From the NCBI GenBank assembly GCA_002375985.1, contig DFNH01000012.1, positions 7,940 to 71,939 on the forward strand: DNA of 64,000 nt, given 5' to 3'. Under the pieces are notes generated by a model, which did not search any database, was not told the DNA's origin, and saw only the letters and a program-made list of their open reading frames with translations. The translations under genes were made by a program, and so were the position numbers. Below are positions 9,077 to 18,169 of the stretch, piece after piece (position 1 is the stretch's first letter; every line of letters begins with the position of its first letter). The stretch is from Firmicutes bacterium UBA3572. Lineage in GTDB: Bacteria > Bacillota > Desulfotomaculia > Desulfotomaculales > Desulforudaceae.

Positions 9077-11173
9077 ATGATTACAGCGATTCAAAAACGG
9101 GACGGGCGCACCGTAGCCTTCGATGCCGCGCGTATCACCAACGCCATTGCCAAGGCTTTCAAGGCTACAGGAGAGGCCCGGTGGGCAAACGACGATGCCG
9201 CCCCGGCCGTCACCCAGCGCGTCATCGAAGCCCTGGAAAACCGGGGCGTTACCGTGCCTACCGTTGAAGAAGTGCAGGATCTGGTGGAGAAAAGCCTTAT
9301 GGAGCTTGGCTATCATCAAACGGCCAAGGCCTACATACTCTACCGCGAGCAGCACCGGCAGATGCGCGCTATGAAGTCCCTGGTAAACTGCAACCTGGTG
9401 GAGTCCTATCTCAACCGGGCGGACTGGCGCGTCGCCGAAAACGCAAATTCTTCCTTCTCTCTTCAGGGACTAAACAGCTATATCGCCAACACCGCCGCGG
9501 CCAGCTTCTGGCTGGAACGTATTTACCCTCCGGAAGTACGCCGGGCGCACCTGGAAGGCGATTTCCATATCCACGACCTGGGCTACCTCAGCGTCTACTG
9601 CGCCGGATGGGATCTCAAACAGCTGCTGGCAGAAGGCTTCGGGGGCGTACCCAACCAGGTATCATCCAGGCCGCCCAAACACTTTCGTTCCGCCCTGGGG
9701 CAGATGGTCAACTTCCTTTATACCCTTCAGGGGGAAGCTGCGGGTGCCCAGGCTTTTTCCAACGTCGATACGCTGCTCGCTCCTTTCGTCCGTGCCGACA
9801 ACCTGAGCTACGAGGGCGTCAGGCAGGCCATCCAGGAGTTTGTTTTCAACCTGAACGTGCCCACCCGGACGGGTTACCAGACACCGTTTACCAACATTAC
9901 CATGGATCTGGACATTCCCGCTTTTATGAAAGACGAGCCTGCCGTGGTCGGCGGTCAAGAGCTGAATACTTGTTACGGGGACTATCAGGAAGAGGTACAC
10001 ATGATCAACGAGGCGTTCGCCGACGTGCTGCTGGAGGGCGACGCCTGCGGGCGGGGGTTTACCTTCCCCATTCCGACTTACAATGTTTCGCCGGCGTTCA
10101 CCTGGAAAGGACCGGTGGCCCAAAAACTCTTTGCCGTGGCGGCCAAGTACGGCACACCCTACTTTGCCAACTTCATCAATTCCGACCTGCAGCCGGAAGA
10201 TGTGCGGTCGATGTGCTGCCGCTTACGCATTAACAACAAAGAGCTTCTCAAGCGGGGCGGCGGGCTTTTCGGCGCCAGCCCGCTGACCGGTTCCATCGGG
10301 GTGGTGACCCTGAACCTGCCGCGCTTGGCTTATCTGGCCCAGGATGAACAGGACTTTTTTACCCGCTTGGCCCATCTGGCTTCTATTGCGGTCACCTCCC
10401 TGGAAATCAAACGCCGCGTCCTGGAAAGGCTGACCGAAAACGGACTCTACCCCTACGCGCGCCGTTATCTGCAGGGAGTGAAGGAGAGAACGGGCAGTTT
10501 CTGGGGTAATCATTTTGCTACCCTGGGGCTGGTCGGAGCGGCCGAAGCGGCGAAAAACCTCCTCGGGAAAAGCATTGGGGAACCGGAAGGCCATAGCTTT
10601 GCCCAGCGCATCCTTGTTTTCCTGCGCGAATTTCTCGTCGGCGTCCAGGAGCGCACGGGCAATCTTTACAACCTGGAGGCCACACCCGCCGAAGGCTGCT
10701 CCTACCGTTTGGCGCGTACGGACAAAAAGATGTTCCCGCGCATCCTCGTTGCCAACGAAGAGGATTGGCGCAAAGGCGCGGCGCCTTACTACACCAATTC
10801 CACCCAGTTGCCGGTGTATGAAACCGACGATGTGTTTGCCATGCTCGAACACCAGGAGCCGTTGCAAACGCTGTACACCGGCGGTACGGTGGCCCATATT
10901 TTCCTGGGTGAAGCCTTGCCCGACCCGGAAGGTTGCGCCGCACTGGTTCGTAAGGTGACCACCAATTACCGGCTGCCCTACATATCGGTGACACCGACCT
11001 ATTCGGTTTGCCCGAGCCACGGGTATGTGCGCGGGGAGCACCGGCAGTGTCCCCACTGCGGCGGTCCGACCGAGGTTTACTCCCGTATCGTGGGGTATTA
11101 CCGCCCGGTCAGCCAGTGGAATGAAGGGAAAAAGGCCGAGTATAATCAGCGCAAGGTGTTTCAAGTAAATTAA
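9077..11173 (+). CDS. nrdD: Anaerobic ribonucleoside-triphosphate reductase
   Basis: Class III ribonucleotide reductase making dNTPs without oxygen or B12, using a glycyl radical. The 698 residues are typical. An N-terminal ATP-cone (about 1-90, KRDGRTVAFDAARI) is followed by the ten-stranded barrel. The C-terminal zinc site has CPSH and CPHC, and the radical loop RIVGYYRP puts the glycyl residue at Gly673. GGGGAGG precedes the ATG. nrdG follows 13 nt downstream. The operon is placed under the upstream B12 riboswitch, so it is probably a backup for a B12-dependent class II enzyme encoded elsewhere (inference). Confidence 0.96.
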   Translation: MITAIQKRDGRTVAFDAARITNAIAKAFKATGEARWANDDAAPAVTQRVIEALENRGVTVPTVEEVQDLVEKSLMELGYHQTAKAYILYREQHRQMRAMKSLVNCNLVESYLNRADWRVAENANSSFSLQGLNSYIANTAAASFWLERIYPPEVRRAHLEGDFHIHDLGYLSVYCAGWDLKQLLAEGFGGVPNQVSSRPPKHFRSALGQMVNFLYTLQGEAAGAQAFSNVDTLLAPFVRADNLSYEGVRQAIQEFVFNLNVPTRTGYQTPFTNITMDLDIPAFMKDEPAVVGGQELNTCYGDYQEEVHMINEAFADVLLEGDACGRGFTFPIPTYNVSPAFTWKGPVAQKLFAVAAKYGTPYFANFINSDLQPEDVRSMCCRLRINNKELLKRGGGLFGASPLTGSIGVVTLNLPRLAYLAQDEQDFFTRLAHLASIAVTSLEIKRRVLERLTENGLYPYARRYLQGVKERTGSFWGNHFATLGLVGAAEAAKNLLGKSIGEPEGHSFAQRILVFLREFLVGVQERTGNLYNLEATPAEGCSYRLARTDKKMFPRILVANEEDWRKGAAPYYTNSTQLPVYETDDVFAMLEHQEPLQTLYTGGTVAHIFLGEALPDPEGCAALVRKVTTNYRLPYISVTPTYSVCPSHGYVRGEHRQCPHCGGPTEVYSRIVGYYRPVSQWNEGKKAEYNQRKVFQVN

Positions 11174-11186
11174 GGATCAGCAGATA

Positions 11187-11855
11187 ATGATCGCGTGTGC
11201 CGGTTTCAACAAGCTGTCGCTGGTAGATTGGCCGGGTAAGGTCGCGGCTGTGGTTTTTCTGCGGCCGTGCAATTTCCGCTGCCCGTGGTGCCACAATCCC
11301 GATCTGGTGGAACCCTCGCGATTTACCGCACCGGTACCGGTAGAGAATATTCTCCCATACCTCCGCCGGTACCGGGGCATGTTGGACGGCCTGGTCGTTA
11401 CCGGCGGCGAGCCCACCCTTTTCCCCGACTTAACTCTATTGCTGTCCCTAGTACATGAACTCGGCTTGCCGGTAAAGCTCGACACCAACGGTTCCCACCC
11501 GGAACTTGTCCGCCGTTTATTGGACGAGCGCCTGGTAGATACCGTCGCCGTTGACTATAAACTACCCTTGCGACTATATGAAGATCTGGTAAACGCCAGG
11601 AACCCCGAACGGGTAGCCGAGACCATTGACATCGTCTTGGACCGCGGGTGCGGCCATGTACGCACCACCGTGGTGCCTGGCCTGCACACCAGGGAACTGC
11701 TGGCAGAAATGGTCAGAGCCTTTCCAGGTCTGAATCAGAACAATTACCGTCTGCAGCCCTTCCGTCCCGGCAATTGCCTCGATCCGAAATACAACGGTCT
11801 CCCTCCGGCTACAGCGGCGGAAATTGAGCGCCTTAGCAAAGAGATCTGGACATAA
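11187..11855 (+). CDS. nrdG: NrdG-type radical SAM activating enzyme
   Basis: Radical SAM protein that generates the glycyl radical on NrdD. The CxxxCxxC cluster motif is CNFRCPWC, in the context VVFLRPCNFRCPWCHNP, followed by the glycine-rich GGEPT SAM motif. The 222-residue length, larger than E. coli NrdG, matches the clostridial form. It is the second gene of the nrdDG operon. Confidence 0.93.
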   Translation: MIACAGFNKLSLVDWPGKVAAVVFLRPCNFRCPWCHNPDLVEPSRFTAPVPVENILPYLRRYRGMLDGLVVTGGEPTLFPDLTLLLSLVHELGLPVKLDTNGSHPELVRRLLDERLVDTVAVDYKLPLRLYEDLVNARNPERVAETIDIVLDRGCGHVRTTVVPGLHTRELLAEMVRAFPGLNQNNYRLQPFRPGNCLDPKYNGLPPATAAEIERLSKEIWT

Positions 11856-11858
11856 CCC

Positions 11859-12662
11859 TCAGGCACCCCGGCTCCGGTATACCTCAAGCTGCAGCGCGCC
11901 GTCCGCGTCGAACATCCGCCGGTAGGACAACCCCACCAGGATCAGACAGCCGATGGCCACGGCAGCGGCAATCATCAGCATTACCACGATCTGGTAACGC
12001 ACCGCCTCCTGCGGGTCCACCCCGCCCAGAATCTGCCCGGTCATCATCCCGGGCAGACTGACCAGGCCCACCACCATGAGGGAATTGATGGTCGGGGTCA
12101 TTCCGGCCCGCACCGCCTCGCGGACACAATCCCGGACCGCCTCCCAGGGGGTGGCGCCCAGCGCCAGCAAAGCTTCCACCTCGCCCCGCCGCGCGCGCGT
12201 TTCGGCATAGAGGCGGTCTACCGCCAAGGCAATGCCGTTCATGGAGTTACCCAAGATCAAGCCGAAGATCGGAATCACGATTCGGGCGGCGTACCAGGGC
12301 TCGGGACCGATGATGAGCTGGGTAACCAGCGTCCCCACCAAGAAGGTGCTGGCGACCAGCGACACAAAGGCCAGCACCGTGGTCCCCGGGGGAATACCGG
12401 TGGAGCGCCGCACGGCCGCCCGGGCGGCGACATAGCACATCAGCAGTACCAGCACTAAAACCACGGCCAGGCTGTCATAAGCGAATATGTAATTGAGTGT
12501 GTAACCGATCAGGGTCAGTTGCACAAAGGTACGGACCGTACCCCAAAGGAGCGGCTTCAACAAGCCCAGCCGGAGTCCCGCCGAAACGGCCCCGGCAATC
12601 AACACCAGCAAAATACTTAGCGCCAGCTGAAAATCGGAGATGGGAATGACCGCGGCCTCCAT
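11859..12662 (-). CDS. fetB: FetB/YbbM-type ABC transporter permease
   Basis: Integral membrane protein of the UPF0014 family, in E. coli an iron exporter linked to oxidative stress resistance. It has about seven hydrophobic segments, with the family features GLLKPLLWGTVRTFVQL near the N-terminus and SLPGMMTGQILGG near residue 200. ATG at 12662 is preferred because AGGTGG stands 5 nt upstream. The ATPase gene fetA lies 18 nt upstream on the same strand. The substrate (iron or another metal) is inferred from the family. Confidence 0.85.
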   Translation of the reverse strand: MEAAVIPISDFQLALSILLVLIAGAVSAGLRLGLLKPLLWGTVRTFVQLTLIGYTLNYIFAYDSLAVVLVLVLLMCYVAARAAVRRSTGIPPGTTVLAFVSLVASTFLVGTLVTQLIIGPEPWYAARIVIPIFGLILGNSMNGIALAVDRLYAETRARRGEVEALLALGATPWEAVRDCVREAVRAGMTPTINSLMVVGLVSLPGMMTGQILGGVDPQEAVRYQIVVMLMIAAAVAIGCLILVGLSYRRMFDADGALQLEVYRSRGA

Positions 12663-12680
12663 ACACGCCACCTAACTAAC

Positions 12681-13361
12681 TTAAAGGATTGTAGAGTTTT
12701 CCGCCGGGCCGGGGCGGCCGATTTCAAGGAAATCCGCATCCGGCAGCCACTGCCAAACGTATTCGTCGTGGCTGATCAATACCGCCCCACGCTCCGGCCC
12801 TTCACCGAGCCAGCGGCGCAAAAGGTTACAAAAACCCCCGACGGCTTCCCGGTCCAGCGCCGCGGTAGGCTCGTCCAGCAACAGCACCGTTGGGTCGGCC
12901 AATAGCGCCCTGATAAAGGCCACGCGGGCCGCTTCCCCTCCCGACAGAAACCGCGCGTCCTGTTCCAGGAGGGCGGGCGCGAGCAGCAGCGCCTGCATTG
13001 CTTCCTGAGCCCAAGCGGCGTCGAACCGGCCCCGTTTAACCCTAACGCTCAGCTGAAACGGCCGGGCCAGATTGTCCCGAACCGTCCCCTCGAACATGGC
13101 TGGTTGCTGGGCGACGTAACAAACCGCGGTGCGCCAAGCGATCGGTGAGAAGGAGCGCCAGTGACGACCGTCCAGCCAGACATCACCCTCATGGCAGGGG
13201 TACAGGCGGGCCAACACCCGGAGCAGGGTGGTCTTCCCCGAACCCGAAGGGCCGCGAACCAACAGAACCCGCCCCTGCTCCAACGCGCCGGAAACCGTCA
13301 CCGTTCTGTTGTCCATCCCCACCCCGAAAGATAATCCGGCAAACCTGAACCAGGCCGACAA
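12681..13361 (-). CDS. fetA: FetA/YbbL-type ABC transporter ATPase
   Basis: Cytoplasmic ATP-binding subunit paired with FetB. Walker A GPSGSGKTT, Q-loop YVAQQPAMF, signature LSGGEAAR, Walker B VLLLDEPTAALD and H-loop ISHD are all present. The TTG start at 13361 gives 226 residues, like E. coli YbbL, and has GGGAGG about 6 nt upstream. Longer starts at 13412 or 13454 lack a good ribosome site. Confidence 0.85.
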   Translation of the reverse strand: MSAWFRFAGLSFGVGMDNRTVTVSGALEQGRVLLVRGPSGSGKTTLLRVLARLYPCHEGDVWLDGRHWRSFSPIAWRTAVCYVAQQPAMFEGTVRDNLARPFQLSVRVKRGRFDAAWAQEAMQALLLAPALLEQDARFLSGGEAARVAFIRALLADPTVLLLDEPTAALDREAVGGFCNLLRRWLGEGPERGAVLISHDEYVWQWLPDADFLEIGRPGPAENSTIL

Positions 13362-13535
13362 TGAGCTGCCTCCCAACGCAAAACGTTGCACAACTTTTCC
13401 CCGCACTGTCATTATGCTGCTTTTACCCGGTGCGGTCAAACCATGCAGCCGCATCTTCCGGCCCGGAACGCACTATGAGTAAAATAGTTCCGGGCAAATG
13501 AGGTTCGGGGAGGGGGTCAAGGTACATACCGGCTG

Positions 13536-13783
13536 GTGTCGGCGGCAAGGAAAAAAGAGGCCGGATTACTCTCTGGTGGACAAACTATATCACCGGAGGT
13601 GCGGGAGAAAGGGAGCAAGGTTTTCTGGGAGAACGTGCGCAGTCGAGTAGCGCGAAAGTACCGGGACATTGACCGGGTCCCGGTGATGATTAACGGTACC
13701 GAGACCCCGTGGTGGGCGGGTTGGTCAAGGACGTCACCGAAGTGATCGCCAGCGGTATCAAGCGCGGCCAGGGTGTTTTCTAG
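13536..13783 (+). pseudogene. Unrecognised gene remnant
   Basis: A 69-codon frame (with EKGSKVFWENVRSRVARKYRD and VPVMINGTE) stops being coherent near 13720. A coding-like tail in another frame (LVKDVTEVIASGIKRGQGVF) runs to a stop at 13783. It looks like a short gene with a frameshift, or the scar of a larger one. The family is not recognised. The rest of 13455-14028 holds the ldh promoter and nothing else visible. Confidence 0.4.
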
Positions 13784-13921
13784 CCAACTGCAAGTTTAAT
13801 CCGCTCGGGCTGTGAATCGAATCAAGGGGATCTCGTTCTCACCATAACCTACCGGCCAGCACCACTTCCGGGAAGAAAAACCGCCCGGAACCTGTTGATT
13901 CGCTCCGCCCGTCGCACTATG

Positions 13922-13951
13922 TTGACCCCTCCTGTATTATTACCGTATACT
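13922..13951 (+). promoter_or_regulatory. Promoter of ldh
   Basis: TTGACC and TATACT with an 18-nt spacer, about 80 nt before the ldh start codon. Confidence 0.6.
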
Positions 13952-14028
13952 GCACTTAAGTATTTACTCTCTGGAGGGTTGTTATTCCTGTCGCCTCCGG
14001 GAAAGAATAGCCGAAGGGGTGTATTCAT

Positions 14029-14961
14029 ATGGCCGTAAAAATAGTGATCATCGGCGCTGGGGCCGTGGGAGCAGCGGTGGCTTACAGTCTGGTTACCGCA
14101 AACTTAGCCAACGAAGTTGTATTGATTGACATCGACCGGGCCCGGGCCGAAGGAGAGGCAATGGATATCGCCGACGGTACGCCTTTCACCGGGCCGGTCA
14201 GGATTTACGCCGGTGATTATGAGGATTGCCGGGACGCCCTGGTTATTGTTTTTGCTGCCGGTGCGAACCAACGTCCGGGGGAAACCCGCCTGGATTTGGC
14301 TGCGCGTAACCTCCGGGTGGTGCGGGATGTGACCGATCGGCTGTTGCGGCACTGGAGCGGCGGGGTATTATTGATGGTAACCAATCCGGTTGACGTGTTG
14401 ACCTACGCTGCCCTGCGGTTCTCCGGATTGCCGGAGCACGCCGTCATCGGTTCGGGAACTGTCTTGGACAGTGCCCGGTTCCGCCATCTGCTGAGCCGGC
14501 ATTGCCGGGTGGATGCCCGGAATGTACACGCCTATGTGCTGGGAGAGCATGGTGATTCGCAGGTGTTTCTTTGGAGCCGGGCGGCTATCGCCGGAATCCA
14601 CGTGGACGAGTTTTGTGACCGGACCGGTGTACCCAGACCCGACCGGCAGCAGCTTACCGATCAGGTACGAAGAGCAGCGTCCGAGATAATCTCCCGCAAA
14701 GGCGCGACCTATTACGGGGTTAGTCTTTGTGTACGGCGGATTTGCGAGGCGATTGTGCGTGACCAGCAAAGTGTGTTGACGGTGTCCGGGCTGGTACAAG
14801 GGTACTACGCCATTACCGATACGTCGTTCAGTCTGCCTACGGTTGTGGGCCGTAAAGGACGCCTTAAAGTACTCGATCTGCCTCTGGACGACGATGAGGA
14901 AAAAGCCCTTCGCCATTCCGCTGGCGTTCTGCGACAAGTGCTACGGGAGAACGGGCTGTAA
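14029..14961 (+). CDS. ldh: L-lactate dehydrogenase
   Basis: NAD-dependent interconversion of pyruvate and L-lactate in the cytoplasm. N-terminal Rossmann motif GAGAVGAA, with acidic Asp at the end of strand 2 (VVLIDID) for NAD binding. The substrate loop is AGANQRPGETRLDL: Gln at the specificity position points to lactate rather than malate dehydrogenase, which has Arg there. The catalytic His lies in GEHGDSQV. 310 residues, normal length. AAGGGGTG precedes the ATG. Monocistronic. Confidence 0.9.
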   Translation: MAVKIVIIGAGAVGAAVAYSLVTANLANEVVLIDIDRARAEGEAMDIADGTPFTGPVRIYAGDYEDCRDALVIVFAAGANQRPGETRLDLAARNLRVVRDVTDRLLRHWSGGVLLMVTNPVDVLTYAALRFSGLPEHAVIGSGTVLDSARFRHLLSRHCRVDARNVHAYVLGEHGDSQVFLWSRAAIAGIHVDEFCDRTGVPRPDRQQLTDQVRRAASEIISRKGATYYGVSLCVRRICEAIVRDQQSVLTVSGLVQGYYAITDTSFSLPTVVGRKGRLKVLDLPLDDDEEKALRHSAGVLRQVLRENGL

Positions 14962-15120
14962 GGGCTGTGAATCGTACCGTGTCAACCCTGTTTACATAAA
15001 AATCTAACTTTGGATCACCTCCCACAGCTTCGTTCAGCCAGGGGCCAGGAGGGCATCCTGGCCATACGCCTCTTGGAAGCCGGATGAGCGGAAGAACCTG
15101 AGCGCGCCTATTCACTTTAA

Positions 15121-15160
15121 CTCCCGCGCGCACGCGTTTTGCCGCCAGAATTCGGCAAGC
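15121..15160 (-). repeat. 40-bp repeat, inverted copy of 3548-3587
   Basis: Reverse complement of the block at 3548-3587 with about three mismatches. It marks the left side of a 520-bp stretch that ends in the 80-bp repeat at 15559-15639. Confidence 0.7.
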
Positions 15161-15162
15161 AC

Positions 15163-15585
15163 GACTGCGATCCTTTTGGAGCTTTTGAATGATCAGCTCT
15201 TTGAAAAGCGTGACAAGCAGCGTTATCGTGTCCGGGAGCGGGTATCCCGGGAGGGAGAAACGCTGGTGGGGCCGTGAGTTTCAGGCAGCGGGCAGATGCG
15301 GACACGGAGACCGGCCAAACCGTCTATCTGCCGGATGAAGCTTTGAAACTGCCGCCTCGCCAGAGAGTGGCGCCGGAACTGGCCGCCGTCTTGGTGGAAT
15401 TGGGGTTTTGGGTCCCTCTTACCGTGAGGCTCGCAATGCGGTTACCGGACTCTTTGGGAAAAGGCCGGTCGGCCACGAAAGGTGGCGGCCGCGACACCCA
15501 GAGAGCCGTGCAATTTGGATTGGTAAGGCTGCTGTACTTTTCTCTGGCAAGGCTCAAAGCACTCCCAAAACCAGTTCTAACCTGA
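15163..15585 (+). pseudogene. Coding-like remnants between repeats
   Basis: Two short frames with coding-like codon use lie in the otherwise gene-free stretch 14962-15714. One ends at a TGA near 15279 (with LLELLNDQLFEKRDKQRYR). The second begins at GTG 15274, overlapping that stop, and contains YLPDEALKLPPRQRVAPELA before merging into the 80-bp repeat. Neither is recognised. Bounded by repeats on both sides, they could be what is left of an insertion element. Confidence 0.35.
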
Positions 15586-15639
15586 AAACAGTTTCTCACT
15601 TCGGTCAGCCGGCAATCGACCCGAATTGTCTTGACAGTC
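15559..15639 (+). repeat. 80-bp direct repeat, copy 2 (first copy 3632-3711)
   Basis: Near-identical to 3632-3711 and in the same orientation. It ends about 20 nt before the tRNA promoter. Confidence 0.85.
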
Positions 15640-15657
15640 ACCCCCAAACTCGATTTC

Positions 15658-15686
15658 TTGCCTCGCACCTTGAGTTGTGGTAGAAT
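15658..15686 (+). promoter_or_regulatory. Promoter of tRNA-Ala
   Basis: TTGCCT and TAGAAT with a 17-nt spacer. The tRNA begins 29 nt after the -10 box. Confidence 0.6.
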
Positions 15687-15714
15687 GATTTCGGTGGACC
15701 GATCCGCCTCATCC

Positions 15715-15790
15715 GGGCCCGTAGCTCAGATGGGAGAGCGCTTGACTCGCATTCAAGAGGTCAGGGGTTCGATTCCCCTCGGGTCCACCA
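15715..15790 (+). tRNA. tRNA-Ala (anticodon CGC)
   Basis: 76 nt with a complete cloverleaf. Acceptor GGGCCCG pairs with CGGGTCC (one G-U), the D-arm has GCTC/GAGC, the anticodon stem is CTTGA/TCAAG with loop CTCGCAT, the T-arm is AGGGG TTCGATT CCCCT, and CCA is encoded. Anticodon CGC reads the GCG alanine codon. An integrase remnant lies just downstream, so it has probably served as an attachment site. Confidence 0.95.
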
Positions 15791-15899
15791 ATAAAATCAA
15801 GGATTTCAGGGGTTCGTTGAACCCGTGCAGCGGGAGGGTTTGCAACCATTTGGCAACCGTGGGCAAATCCTCTCCGTTTTTTTGTCCTATCTGCGGCGT

Positions 15900-16085
15900 C
15901 ATAGTTCAGCAGCGCTTCTTCTGCATGCCGGGCAGCACGTGCCCGTACACCTTCAGGGTGAACGCCTCGCTGGCGTGTCCCAGGATCTCCCCGACACGAC
16001 CTTGACGTTCACGCCGTCCCTGAGCACATCGTGGCGGCGGTGTGCCGCAGGTCGTGGAACCGGAAGTCCCGCAGCCCCGCCCGCC
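15900..16085 (-). pseudogene. Tyrosine recombinase (integrase) remnant
   Basis: In broken frames the minus strand encodes the catalytic C-terminal part of a phage-type integrase: FHDLRHTAATM, then after a frame change VNVKVV, ILGHASEAFTLKVYGHV and LPGMQK. The Arg of HDLRHT and the H-x-x(L/K)-Y box are visible. At least two frameshifts make it inactive. Its place beside tRNA-Ala, with TCAGGGGTTCG in the tRNA T-arm and again at about 15805, fits an old integration event. Confidence 0.75.
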
Positions 16086-16184
16086 CCGGTTCGACAGTGG
16101 CTAGATAAACCGATGGCGCAACAAGGCTTCCCCCAGGGGTTGCGGGGGATAGGAAAATTATAGGTGTTTATCTAGGTCCAAGGG

Positions 16185-16640
16185 CTACTTAAAAGAAGTG
16201 ATGGCCAGCATTTTCGGAGGTTCCGAGATTTTCAGGGCCTTAAACAATTCCTTTTGAATTAGCGTGATTTTGTTGCGCTGGAGCACACGCCCCGATGGGA
16301 ACACGAATTCGCCTGCGTGCATCCGCTCCAGGTGTGTGCGGATGGCTCTCCAGGTTTGTCCCGTTTTGTTCTCGGCTACCCGGATCAAGAGCAGAGCCAA
16401 CCAACAGAGCAGCACGTGCGTGCAGATCCGGTCCTCCAGACGGTGGTACACGGGGCGCAGTTCCAGGGTACGCTTCAGGGTGCGAAAGGCATCCTCCACC
16501 TGAAGCAACTGTTTGTAGCCGAGGGCCACATCCTCCGGGGAGATAGTGTCATCCGAAGTGCGCAGGAGGTACTTACCGTCCAGCCGTTTCTCAGCCCGAG
16601 GGAGCCCTGGACCGGTTGGTTAACAGTGCTCACCACGTCT
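16185..16640 (-). pseudogene. IS1634-type transposase, truncated
   Basis: A C-terminal piece of 114 codons (16185-16529) is intact and shows the DDE-transposase signature VEDAFRTLKRTLELRPVYH, followed by HVLLCWLALLLIRVAE. Coding sense continues upstream (RAEKRLDGKYLLRTSDD) and breaks up before 16640. The N-terminal two thirds, with the first acidic residues, are missing, so it is inactive. Confidence 0.7.
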
Positions 16641-16762
16641 TGATGCTCGGCAAGAGCTACCGGCCCCTGTGCCGGCCCGACGGAGGCAAGAACCTGATCA
16701 CCTTTGATGACTCGGGTAGCCAAGACCAGGAGGTGATGGCAAAACCCTCACCACCTACCCCC

Positions 16763-16948
16763 TCAGACTCGAGGTCTTGGCAGCAGGAATGGGCCGCGGG
16801 CGGGTCTGTACCGCGGCATCTCGGCGCTGGCCAGGGCCTTGCGCACCGACTGGCGGGAAATGCCGGGATTGCGCGTAATCTTACGGATAGACCACCCTTC
16901 CAGGTAATGCTTCTTTCTGATAAACTCAATATCGGCCATCTTGAGCAA
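16763..16948 (-). pseudogene. IS21-type IstA transposase, N-terminal fragment
   Basis: About 60 codons with a helix-turn-helix like IstA (YLEGWSIRKITRNPGISR, then QSVRKALASAEMP). The reading frame ends where it meets the IS1634-type fragment. No integrase core and no istB remain. Confidence 0.6.
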
Positions 16949-17004
16949 GTCCTTTTCCTCCCGTAAGCCAAGTGTTTCAACTTAAGCTTTAGAGGATGGG
17001 GTTC

Positions 17005-17065
17005 TCAGGGTGGTCAACTTTTTCATTAGCGTCAGGGGCCAAACTGGTCAACTTTTATGTTAGCG
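17005..17065 (+). repeat. IS21-like terminal repeats
   Basis: The motif TGGTCAACTTTTTCATTAGCG and a second copy, TGGTCAACTTTTATGTTAGCG, lie 21 nt apart just upstream of the istA fragment. Tandem end repeats of this kind are typical of IS21-family termini. Confidence 0.55.
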
Positions 17066-17309
17066 AACACGCTGATCACCTGACGGAACACCGCAGGCTG
17101 ACTCAGGGCCAACTCCTGGCCCGCCCGGGAGCAACTCCGGTGTCTGGCCACCGCGTAAAACACCCGCAATTGATTCAGTGGAAAATCTTCCATAGTTCTC
17201 CGCACCGTTATTACTCGGAGTCATATTTATTGTGCAAACTATGCATTTGCCTTATATTAACCACGTGTTATGCCACAAATCCGGCTGACTTCGTACTCCC
17301 CGGGCTCCT

Positions 17310-18165
17310 CCGGCTGAGCGTGCAAGATCGGCCAGGCCGACCTGGCGCACTTGTTGCGCTGCTTACCTTCTCTAACCGGTTCCAATTTCCTGGCAGGGCG
17401 GGAAGGAGCTGCCGCTGTGTACCGGCTCAGCGACGAACTGGCCCTGGCGCAAACCATAGACTAAATCACCCCGGTGGTAAACGACCCTTATACCTTCAGA
17501 CAGATTGCCGCCGCCAATGCCCTGAGTGACATTTACGCCATTGAGCGGCTCTCCGATACTGGTGCCAAACATAGTCGGCTTTCCCAATCAGAGCATCTCC
17601 CTGCGCATTCTGGAAGATACCCTCGCGGCAGCGCCGACAAGGCAGCCGAAGCCGGGATATTAATCGCGGGAGGACATTCGATCACCGACCACGCCCCAAA
17701 GTACGGTCTGTGCGTGACCGGCTTCGTAAATCCGCGGTGTATGGTTACCCGCCCTGGAGCACGGGTGGACGATGTTCTTGTTCTGACCAAGCCCCTGGGG
17801 ATAGGGGTGATTACCACGGCGGTACAGCTTACGACCACTCTCAACCGCGAAGCGGCGGAGGCCACAGTCAAGCGTGCACGCCGCCACGGACGTCACCAGC
17901 TTCGGCCTGTGTTGGAGCACCTGCGGGAAATGCTGTTGGCTGGCGGCGTGGGTGCGCGGATAGCAGCGGGGCACATCCGGTGATACCAGGTGTACTGCAC
18001 TGGTACGGGCCGGGGTGGTGGCCGGAGGCACCCATAACGATTACCGCTACCTACGCGACCTGGTCGATTTTAGATCCCCGTCTCAAGGAGGAGACCCGCC
18101 TGATCCTTTGTGATCCCCACTGGTCTACTCCAACAAACCCGCCGGTCCGGGCTGACGGAACCTTT
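17310..18165 (+). pseudogene. selD: Broken selenophosphate synthetase gene
   Basis: SelD makes selenophosphate from selenide and ATP. Recognisable pieces in order, in several frames: CLPSLTG, YRLSDELALAQTID, a stop where the family has an aromatic, TPVVNDPYTFRQIAAANALSD, then a gap, then AGILIAGGHSITDHAPKYGL, GARVDDVLVLTKPLGIGVITT, VAGGTHNNYRYLRDLVDF and LILCDP. The glycine-rich N-terminus with the catalytic Cys/Sec is absent. Multiple stops and frameshifts show decay. It lies directly after IS21-like repeats, which may have removed its 5' end. Confidence 0.85.
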
Positions 18166-18169
18166 GCGC

